In this document: in pieces, positions 57,682-64,000 of the stretch
How positions within the stretch are numbered: position 1 is the first letter of the stretch
Layout: each line of letters starts with the position of its first letter
Assembly: GCF_016469035.1 (NCBI RefSeq)
Contig: NZ_JAEHJZ010000018.1
Location: 62,001 to 126,000, forward strand
DNA: 64,000 nucleotides
Source: Gelidibacter salicanalis
GTDB taxonomy: Bacteria; Bacteroidota; Bacteroidia; Flavobacteriales; Flavobacteriaceae
Reading direction: 5' to 3'
Made by a program: the position numbers and the translations under genes
Notes under the pieces: model-generated
Seen by the model: the letters and a program-made list of their open reading frames with translations, nothing else
The model's database searches: none
Told to the model about the DNA's origin: nothing

Positions 57682-59265
57682 ATGATAAAAAATATAAATG
57701 TTGTACTATTAAAGCTCGTGGCCATTGTATTGCCTTTGGTATTATTCTCCACGTCTTGTAGTAGCGATGAAGAAAGTGCCTATTCCAGATTAAGTGGAAT
57801 TTCAATGAAAACGCAACCCAAAGTAAAGTATGTTTTGGGAGAAACATTGGACCTTACCAGTATGGTAATCACCTTAGGTGAAGGAGAGAATGTTGAAGAT
57901 GTTCCTTATGATTCTTTTGAAGAAAAAGGGATTACCACAGAGCCTGCCAATGGAAAAGTATTAGATTTTTCTGATGAAGCCGTAACTATAAAGTTGGGTA
58001 ATACAGGAAAAGGTATGATTCAAACGATAGAGGTTACTAACGATATTGTAGAGCTCATAGTTAAAACCGAACCTAAGTCAAATTATGTAAGCGGGGAGAT
58101 GTTAGATTTATCGGAACTTGTAGTAACTACGGTTCAAGAGGATGGAACGACCACAGACGTGGCTTTTGCTGATTTTGGAAAAAAGTTCGGAACCACTCCA
58201 ATGCATGGAGATATTCTGGCGGTAAATAATACAGGTGTTGTTATTTCCTATTTGGAATCAGAAGCAAAGGTTACTCAATCCATCGATGTAATCGCATTTG
58301 AACCGGTAAGCGCTACTTTAGTGATTGGTCCTACAAAAAACGTATACGAAGTAGGGGAAAGGTTGAACCTTGAGGGGACGGTAATTAATTATGTGCTTCC
58401 AGGTGGGCTGGAACTTGAGCTTTCTTTTGAAGATTTTGCTTCTTTCGGAGTTACGACCACGCCAGCCAATGAGGATAAATTGAAGGCTTCGGATAATGAA
58501 GTTCAAGCAATGACTGTTTCGGGAACCGTGGTAGGAATACCTATTACCGTAAACCAAATTAATGTTACCGGAATGACTCTGGAATTTGCACCAGACAAAA
58601 CGCTATATGCGGATGGAGAATTGATAGATCTTAAAGGTCTAAGCGTAATCTTGGCCGTTACCGGAAAAGATGACATTATAGTTGCCTCGGAAGATTTTGA
58701 TATCTATGGGGTTACTACAAACCCAGCAGAAGGAACAGCTTATGTAGATGGGACTACGGAAATCGTTGTTGGTTATCCAGGTATTGCAGATACTATTTCC
58801 ATATCCTTGGGATCGGAGATCCTTTACGAATCTGATTTCTCTGGAGGTATCGATGGTTGGACCAATCAAGGTAATGATGGTGGTTCCTCTAATGTATATG
58901 CGAAAGATGGAGTTATGATTTCTGACAATGTTGTTCCAGGAGCCAACCCATGGTCCTTACAATTGTATAAGCCAAACTTTACCTTGGAGAAAGGTGTCAA
59001 ATATAAACTTACTATAGAATTAATGGCTGTTCCTGGTGAAGGAGGTTTTAATTTTAGTTTTACCGTTGGTGATGGTGATGGACGTGACGGCTGGCAGCCT
59101 TACGGCTTGCAAGAGAGTTTATCACTTTCAGATTCAGAATCTACAAGAGAGTCCTATGTGTTTACTATGCCGAATAATACTACGGATAAAGCTAGGATCT
59201 TATTGGATAATGGATATCAAACCAACAGTGTTATAGTTAAGTATGTTAAGTTTGAAAAGTTATAA
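57682..59265 (+). CDS. Surface glycan-binding lipoprotein with four Ig-like repeats and a C-terminal CBM
   Basis: A 527-residue lipoprotein (lipobox STSC, Cys26). Residues about 32-360 contain four bacterial Ig-like (Big_3-type) repeats of about 75-80 residues, each beginning with a pattern like K..YV.GE.LDL..L.V and containing a T.PA.G segment. The C-terminal 150 residues (YESDFSGGIDGWTNQ onward, with NPWSLQLYKPNFTLEKGVKYKLTIE) form a CBM4/CBM22-like beta-sandwich. The modular rod plus binding domain suits a surface xylan-binding protein. It starts 3 bases after the previous stop, so the two are certainly co-translated. A short hairpin at 59269-59287 follows. Confidence 0.88.
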   Translation: MIKNINVVLLKLVAIVLPLVLFSTSCSSDEESAYSRLSGISMKTQPKVKYVLGETLDLTSMVITLGEGENVEDVPYDSFEEKGITTEPANGKVLDFSDEAVTIKLGNTGKGMIQTIEVTNDIVELIVKTEPKSNYVSGEMLDLSELVVTTVQEDGTTTDVAFADFGKKFGTTPMHGDILAVNNTGVVISYLESEAKVTQSIDVIAFEPVSATLVIGPTKNVYEVGERLNLEGTVINYVLPGGLELELSFEDFASFGVTTTPANEDKLKASDNEVQAMTVSGTVVGIPITVNQINVTGMTLEFAPDKTLYADGELIDLKGLSVILAVTGKDDIIVASEDFDIYGVTTNPAEGTAYVDGTTEIVVGYPGIADTISISLGSEILYESDFSGGIDGWTNQGNDGGSSNVYAKDGVMISDNVVPGANPWSLQLYKPNFTLEKGVKYKLTIELMAVPGEGGFNFSFTVGDGDGRDGWQPYGLQESLSLSDSESTRESYVFTMPNNTTDKARILLDNGYQTNSVIVKYVKFEKL

Positions 59266-59614
59266 AATCTAATCAAAAACTGATTAGAGAGTTGAGGTGT
59301 TGGCTTCCTTAATTTTTGCCAGCATTAAACATTAAACCAATAATGTAATATTATAGTTTAGATAGATGGGTTAAGGCTAAAGGATGATGAAATCTATTAG
59401 TCTTGACCCTTTATCAATTTATGTAACATTGGAAAACAGGTAAACATTGTTTTATAAAGATTTTATAGGCAATGCTTTATTGAAAATAAGGCTATGTGAG
59501 GATACTAATAATGAGTTCTGCTCTGCTGTTTTCTGTATCAAAAATGCGGCATAGTTGTTTTTATAAAATAAAATAAAATATAGATCTTTATAAATTTAAA
59601 TAAAAAAAAAAAAA
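59266..59614. other. Spacer between the surface lipoprotein and the nucleoside-hydrolase-like gene
   Basis: A 349-base AT-rich spacer. It starts with a hairpin and ends with 13 A residues directly against the next start codon. No reading frame is supported. Confidence 0.45.
59269..59287 (+). terminator. Short hairpin after the last lipoprotein of the block
   Basis: CTAATCA (59269-59275) and TGATTAG (59281-59287) pair perfectly around a 5-base loop, just after the stop codon at 59265. The stem is short and AT-rich, so termination strength is uncertain. Confidence 0.4.
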
Positions 59615-59615
59615 A
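59602..59615. repeat. A14 homopolymer touching the start codon
   Basis: Fourteen consecutive A residues, the last being the first base of the ATG at 59615. It occupies the space where a ribosome binding site would be. Length variation by slippage could alter translation initiation. Confidence 0.8.
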
Positions 59616-61084
59616 TGAACAATAACAATTTCTTAAAGCATTTTCTAATAGTGTTATGCTTAACTTCTACACTATTAAGTTTTGCTCAAAAATCAAAAAT
59701 TAGTATGCCTGATGGTCGTATTGCTTTTAGTTCTGATGGCAATTTACATGATTCAGACGATTGGGGAGCAACCGCTTTTTCACTAGCACTTTTGCATTAT
59801 GCAGATTTAGAAAAACGCTTTGTACACTATGATTATAATAATCATTTAGGAGATTCTAGAGAAAGTTGGGAGAAAATGATGGATGAGGCTGCCAAAGGTG
59901 GTGCTAAACGTTTTGGACTCGATGTTTCTAAAGTATTTAATGACCAAACTGAAAAGGAAGCTGCAATAGCCAATTTTGTTAAAGAAGCTAAAAAAAGCAG
60001 TAAAAATAATCCACTTTGGTTTATCTGCGCTGGTCCAATGGAAATGGCTTATAGCTTAATAGAATCTACTCCAGAAAATAAACGCCAATTTATTTATGCC
60101 ATATCTCATAGTACATGGAATGAAGATCATACCCATGGAGCAAATGAGAAAACCTGGGCAGATATGAAAAAGGATTTTCCGGCGGTAACTTATTATGATA
60201 TTATTGACCAAAACAATGCAAATGGTGAAGATGATTTTCAATCACATATAAACAACTGGAAATGGCTAAAAAATAGCTCAAATAAAAATTGGCAATGGTT
60301 ATACAATATAGATGATACCTACCAAGTAGATGAGTTAGAGACTTGGAGTTCTAATACGGAAAAACATTTTGATATTTCTGATACGGGTATGACTTATTGG
60401 TTAATTACTGGAGGCCCAAACAATGGTAACGAAAAGGCAGGGTGGAAAGAAGTGAAAGCTCTTTTTGAAAACAAACCCATCGAAATGACTAGTGCAACAC
60501 CAGATGTTAAACTAACCTCTAGCGATTATATTTTTATAGAAGCAGAAAACACGACTTCCAATTTACAAGAATGGAACCTTTTAAAAAAGGGAGATGCTCA
60601 TTACACTGAAAAAGCTTCTGGTTTTGCGCATATTGAATTTACAGGTAATATGGCGAATACGGGAGAACCAAATTCACCTTTAGAATACACTTTTGTAGCA
60701 CCTAAAGATGGGAATTTTAGGTTATTAATGATGAGCAGTAAGCGATTGGAAGGCGTACAAGGCGATTGGTGTAATGATGGTTTTGTTAAAATGAAAGGTG
60801 ATTTTACCTCAGAAACAAATTTATCTAAAGCGGAACTAGAAGATTATATTAAATATTTTCAAGAAGGGAGTACAAATACACCAGAATTAGAATGGCATTG
60901 GGGACAACGCGCAGAAAAAGGGACACATATGTTTTTTAATTTAATCTATGGACTTAAAAAAGGAGAACAATATACGTTAACCTTAGCAGGCCGATCAAAA
61001 CGGTTTAGTGTTGATTATGTCGTGTTTTATGATGCTGATAAATTCAGTTTAATTGATGCCAAAGCACTTTCTAAAAATCAATAA
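59615..61084 (+). CDS. Secreted nucleoside-hydrolase-like protein with C-terminal beta-sandwich
   Basis: A 489-residue exported protein (signal about 1-25, ending LLSFAQ). The first 290 residues contain IAFSSDGNLHDSDDWGATAFSLALL, HYDYNNHLGDS, LWFICAGPMEMAYSLIES, ISHSTWNEDHTHG and YWLITGGPN. The clustered Asp residues near the start and the later H..W pattern recall the nucleoside-hydrolase-like domain of the DUF1593/Sde182 cellulose-binding proteins. The rest (about 305-480; YIFIEAENTTSN, YTFVAPKDGNFRLLMMSSKR, LTLAGRSKRFSVDYVVFYD) looks like a malectin/CBM-like domain. Reaction and substrate unknown. Copy C of the isomerase-like gene begins directly downstream. Confidence 0.65.
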   Translation: MNNNNFLKHFLIVLCLTSTLLSFAQKSKISMPDGRIAFSSDGNLHDSDDWGATAFSLALLHYADLEKRFVHYDYNNHLGDSRESWEKMMDEAAKGGAKRFGLDVSKVFNDQTEKEAAIANFVKEAKKSSKNNPLWFICAGPMEMAYSLIESTPENKRQFIYAISHSTWNEDHTHGANEKTWADMKKDFPAVTYYDIIDQNNANGEDDFQSHINNWKWLKNSSNKNWQWLYNIDDTYQVDELETWSSNTEKHFDISDTGMTYWLITGGPNNGNEKAGWKEVKALFENKPIEMTSATPDVKLTSSDYIFIEAENTTSNLQEWNLLKKGDAHYTEKASGFAHIEFTGNMANTGEPNSPLEYTFVAPKDGNFRLLMMSSKRLEGVQGDWCNDGFVKMKGDFTSETNLSKAELEDYIKYFQEGSTNTPELEWHWGQRAEKGTHMFFNLIYGLKKGEQYTLTLAGRSKRFSVDYVVFYDADKFSLIDAKALSKNQ

Positions 61085-61089
61085 CCATA

Positions 61090-62114
61090 ATATTGGGTAC
61101 CATGTAAATAGCGTTACCGATACTGTCTTTGCTGCTGGTCATAATGCCGGAGGTATTTTTTTTACAGGGAAAGGCAAGTTTTCTTCAGAAAATCATTGGA
61201 CGATGCAAGACAAAGATCTCAATGGTAATAAAACAATGAAGGTTGATTTTAACTTTCAAAATTATACGGATGTTATATTGGAAGGATTTGATAATGAAAA
61301 TCATAGTTTATGGAAAACTAGATACATTAAAAATAATCCTAAAGACAAAAATATTGGTATTCAGCTCGTTTCTGTTCATGACGATATGCTTAAAAATCCA
61401 GAAGAAACCTTAACTCAATTAGGTAGAATGGGCTATAGCTATGTTGAAACCTTTGTATATAAAAACGGTGGATTTTATGGTCAAAGTCCTGAACAGTTTA
61501 GAGCTACTGTTGAAAAATCAGGAATGAAATTTTTGGGTTCTATGACTTTTTTCGATCCTGAAGACAAAAATGATGATGCCGCAATCAATGTCTGGTGGAA
61601 TAAAACGATACAAGACCATAAAATAGCTGGTGTTGAATATCTATCTACTTCAAATAGCAAATTAAAAGGTATTAAGACGATCAAAGAACTTCAAGAATAT
61701 TGTAATTATTATAATAAAGTTGGAAAATTGTGTAAGAAGAACGGACTTAAGTTTGTGTATCATAATCATGCCGATGAATTTTTAAAGGTAGAAGGCGTAA
61801 CGGTTTATGATTATTTTCTTCAAAACACCAATCCTGACTATGTCTATTTTCAATCTGATTTATATTGGATGCAGAGGGGAGGAGTTAATCCTATCGATTA
61901 TTTTAAAACCTATCCCAACCGATTCATTAGTTGGCATGTCAAAGATTATAAAGAATTAGGCGAAAGTGGTAAAATAGATTTCAAGGATATTTTTAACTAT
62001 CAAAAAATAGCTGGAGTGCAATATATCTTGTCTGAAGTTGAAGATTATAGTTTTCCGTCTTTGTATAGTGTTGGTTTAGCTTGGGATAATGTTTATTATG
62101 AATTATTAAAATAA
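61090..62114 (+). pseudogene. Isomerase-like gene copy C, 5'-truncated
   Basis: Similarity to copy A begins abruptly around 61090-61110 at the codons for SVTDTVFAAGHNA and continues to the normal end (YYELLK). The signal peptide and the first ~85 residues are gone. An open frame exists from ATG 61053, but its first residues come from the unrelated end of the preceding gene, read in another frame. So the product would be cytoplasmic and lack half of the lipocalin-like domain. The TIM barrel itself is intact, including FVYHNHADEF, YFQSDLYWMQ and ISWHVKDYKE, so activity of the barrel cannot be excluded. Confidence 0.8.
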
Positions 62115-62124
62115 ACGTTTGAGA

Positions 62125-62286
62125 ATGAGACCTTTTACAATGAAGTACTTTTTAGTAACGCTATGTATCCTTTTTATGATTAAAGCGAATGCACAAGATC
62201 AGTTTCGTGTTTTATTGTTTGCCCAACATGATGATTGGCATTACAATACCATCCCTGCTGCTATTCAAGCTTGGAGTTGGGTTTAA
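62125..62286 (+). pseudogene. ThuA stub, truncated after about 49 codons
   Basis: Starting at ATG 62125 the frame reads MRPFTMKYFLVTLCI, then a signal peptide and DQFRVLLFAQHDDWHYNTIPAAIQA. This is nearly the same as the start of the intact ThuA at 42981. At about 62270 it joins unrelated sequence and stops four codons later. Only the signal and first strand of the ThuA fold remain. Confidence 0.9.
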
Positions 62287-62616
62287 CCATTCGCCCAACA
62301 CGTGGTGTTAATCTAAGCAGCGGGTACACGCATTCCAAAGTAACTGCTTAGAATAGTCGGTTTTACACCAATTTATTCCAGTTAGCTATTGGCCTTGATT
62401 TCACACCTGATATTTCGTTTTAGTCAAACATTCAGTTCGATGATGTAAGTGAGATTCTGGGGTCTATCTACGCGGTTTCGATGGATTATTACACTTGGCA
62501 CCGATATTTATTGTGAGTATAACCACAATTGGCTAAACGATTCGGCATTGAATAGAACACTTTTTACAGTAGAGCAGGGAGCGATGATGAAAGTAATTTA
62601 TACCTATCGTTTTTAG
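62271..62616 (+). pseudogene. Decayed C-terminal end of an outer-membrane beta-barrel protein
   Basis: The frame starting at 62271 reads LELGLTIRPTRGVNLSSGYTH, then a TAG (62349-62351), NSRFYTNLFQLAIGLDFTPDISF, a second TAG (62421-62423), and NIQFDDVSEILG. After a one-base frameshift near 62460 it continues as LSTRFRWIITLGTDIYCEYNHNW and ends MMKVIYTYRF. Alternating beta-strand residues, the TPGTD-like turn followed by YNHNW, and the final aromatic are typical of the last strands of Bacteroidota outer-membrane barrels such as DUF5916/carbohydrate-binding-9-linked proteins. Two stops and a shift make it a clear pseudogene. Confidence 0.8.
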
Positions 62617-62702
62617 ATGAATTTTGGTTTTATCGAAATCAAATAGACAAAGAGGTCGGCTGAGTCCAGTTTATTCATGAAAGGCACAGTCAAAATATCA
62701 TG

Positions 62703-62727
62703 ACTACTTCCTAAGGAGGTAGTTTTT
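62703..62727 (+). terminator. Intrinsic terminator after the barrel pseudogene
   Basis: ACTACTTCC (62703-62711) pairs with GGAGGTAGT (62715-62723) around a 3-base loop, with one G-U pair, followed by five T residues. It is a good rho-independent terminator shape. The AAGGAGG inside it looks like a ribosome binding site but is about 38 bases from the next start and is part of the stem. Confidence 0.7.
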
Positions 62728-62755
62728 AAAGAGAAAACTAACAAAAGAAAACAAA

Positions 62756-64000
62756 ATGAAAAGAGAACTTACCTTGGCAATCTTAAGAAAATGGATTTAT
62801 TTTCTTTCACTTCTCTATACGGTTGATGGAATTGCCCAAGAAGAATCAAAGAAATCTCTTAAACTTTACATTGATTGTGATTGTGAGCAGAACTATATCC
62901 AACAGGAGATAATCTTTGTGGACCACGTAAGAGACCAAGCTCTAGCCAATATAAAACTTTTTATTTATGATATTGCCAATGGCAGCGGTGGCCGAACCTA
63001 TACATTGGACTTTAATGGATCAGGCGATTATAAAGAAATTATAAACGAAAAATCTTTTGATACCAACACAAACATGTCTCCCGACGATATTCGTAACGGT
63101 CTAGTAGAAAAAATAAAATCGGGACTGCTCAAATATGTTATGGAATCAAATCTGGTGGACAAGGTCGTTTACAAGATTTCGGACGAAGGCCTTGCGGAAC
63201 GCCAGGATATTGATTTTAACGACCCTTGGGACAATTGGCTATTTGAAATTTATGGTGAAGTCGAGTTGGACAAGGAATCGAGCAAAAAGAAATTCGAATA
63301 TGAGCTGGGATTAAAAAGTGATCGTGTCACCGAGAAATGGAGAATTCGGACAGATCTTCAACTGAAACAGGCCAATAACAGATTTGCCAGTGAAGACGAA
63401 ACGTTTACCACCGACCGCGCTATGTACTCAGTCGAAGGAAGTGTTGTACGAAGTATCTCCGGTCACTGGTCCATAGGTATATTCACGAGCGCGCTCCATG
63501 ACACTTTTAAGAACCTCGATTTCCGTTACTCTGTTTCCCCAGCTGTCGAATACAGTATATTTCCGTACAACGAGGTGCTCAGGAGGGAAATTACTTTTGC
63601 CTACAAAATCGGATATTTTCATAACGATTATATCGAACCTACCCTGTTTTTTCAATCGCAGGAGGGTATATTCAATCATTCTCTGCAGGTTGAGTTACGA
63701 TTTAGACAACCTTGGGGAAACTTGGATTCAAAATTGAAGGGCTCCAGTTTTTTAAAAGATTTTTCAAAGAATAGTTTGCAACTTAATAGTAGTATATCAG
63801 TTCGAGTGTTCAAAGGACTGGCAGTAAGGTTTTCAGGAAATTTCGAAATTGTCCATGATCAGATTAACCTTTCTGGCGGCAGTGCCTCGATAGAAGATAT
63901 CCTGTTGCAACAGAAGCAGATAGCAACGGACTTTGAGTTAAACTTAAGCATTGGGCTGAGCTATACTTTTGGTTCTGCGTTCAATACTATAATCAATAGC
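62756..64000 (+). CDS. Putative outer-membrane protein, 3' end outside window
   Basis: An uninterrupted frame of 415 codons from ATG 62756 to the right edge. It has an N-terminal signal (about 1-28, ending DGIAQ), then LYIDCDCEQNYIQQEI, FVDHVRDQALANIKLFIYD and GSGGRTYTLDF in a periplasmic-looking first part (about 30-155). Alternating amphipathic strands (ISGHWSIGIFTSALHD, YSVSPAVEYSIFPYNE, ITFAYKIGYFHND) follow, as in a beta-barrel. I recognise the D-C-x-C, VRD and GSGGR-YTL pattern from conserved Bacteroidota proteins of unknown function, but no activity is known to me. It lies beyond a terminator and is likely a separate transcription unit outside the xylan locus. Confidence 0.8.
   Translation, partial: MKRELTLAILRKWIYFLSLLYTVDGIAQEESKKSLKLYIDCDCEQNYIQQEIIFVDHVRDQALANIKLFIYDIANGSGGRTYTLDFNGSGDYKEIINEKSFDTNTNMSPDDIRNGLVEKIKSGLLKYVMESNLVDKVVYKISDEGLAERQDIDFNDPWDNWLFEIYGEVELDKESSKKKFEYELGLKSDRVTEKWRIRTDLQLKQANNRFASEDETFTTDRAMYSVEGSVVRSISGHWSIGIFTSALHDTFKNLDFRYSVSPAVEYSIFPYNEVLRREITFAYKIGYFHNDYIEPTLFFQSQEGIFNHSLQVELRFRQPWGNLDSKLKGSSFLKDFSKNSLQLNSSISVRVFKGLAVRFSGNFEIVHDQINLSGGSASIEDILLQQKQIATDFELNLSIGLSYTFGSAFNTIINS

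Noticed and set aside
61053-61089. ATG at 61053 as true start of isomerase copy C
   Set aside because: The first residues come from the unrelated end of the preceding gene in another frame; homology to copies A and B begins only near 61090-61110.
62712-62719. AAGGAGG as a ribosome binding site
   Set aside because: It is about 38 bases from the next start codon and is part of an intrinsic terminator stem.
63428-63737. Minus-strand and alternate-frame open frames of about 80 codons near the right edge
   Set aside because: They lie inside the much longer frame 62756-64000, which has a signal peptide and barrel-like pattern.
1-64000. CRISPR arrays, tRNA/rRNA genes, integrases, transposases
   Set aside because: None was seen; no regular repeat-spacer pattern, no conserved rRNA segments and no recombinase motifs in any long frame.

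Overview
The window looks like a chromosomal segment of a low-GC, probably marine or environmental member of the Bacteroidota, most likely Flavobacteriaceae. The evidence is the SusC/SusD-type outer-membrane pairs, a one-protein hybrid two-component system, many lipoproteins with short lipoboxes, few clear Shine-Dalgarno sites and AT-rich spacers. No rRNA, tRNA, CRISPR array, integrase or transposase was seen.

Layout. (1) 1-6000 is background: the end of a MutS-type ATPase, a small membrane protein, a DUF72 protein, a UvrA paralogue and a frameshifted small gene. (2) 6557-10186 (minus) is a compact xylan operon: GH10 xylanase, GPH-family transporter, cytoplasmic GH43. (3) 10666-14245 holds an SMP-30-type lactonase and a DUF255 thioredoxin-like lipoprotein. 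(4) 14635-25428 (plus) is a complete D-xylose operon: xylB, xylA, sugar porter, transaldolase, split transketolase, LacI regulator and a large DUF5060-type secreted enzyme. (5) A hybrid two-component sensor/regulator (25452-29621) precedes GH3, SusC and SusD (29915-37361), then three consecutive GH10 lipoproteins (37720-41594). (6) 41690-43730 encodes a secreted lipocalin-like/TIM-barrel isomerase-like protein and a ThuA protein. (7) 43878-46527 is a graveyard: a GH43 duplicate with a nonsense codon and lost 5' end, the tail of another glycosidase joined head to head, and a frameshifted second isomerase copy. (8) 46903-59265 is a second large polysaccharide-uptake block, SusC-SusD-SusC-SusD plus two surface lipoproteins, arranged like the xylan utilisation system (xusABCDE) of gut Bacteroidetes. 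(9) 59615-62616 has a secreted nucleoside-hydrolase-like protein, a third truncated isomerase copy, a ThuA stub and the wreck of an outer-membrane barrel gene. (10) The last 1.2 kb is the 5' part of an outer-membrane protein that runs off the window.

How it works together (inference from families): surface GH10 lipoproteins cut xylan; SusC/SusD pairs and surface glycan-binding lipoproteins capture and import oligosaccharides; the GH3 and other periplasmic enzymes trim them; MFS/GPH carriers bring xylose and xylo-oligosaccharides inside, where GH43 releases pentoses. XylA and XylB give xylulose 5-phosphate, which transketolase and transaldolase feed into central metabolism. The hybrid two-component regulator and the LacI-type regulator are the evident controls.

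The least ordinary part is the set of three isomerase/ThuA module copies (41.6-43.7, 45.2-46.5 and 61.1-62.3 kb), all in the same orientation. They flank the second uptake block and are in different states of decay, with mosaic identity suggesting gene conversion.
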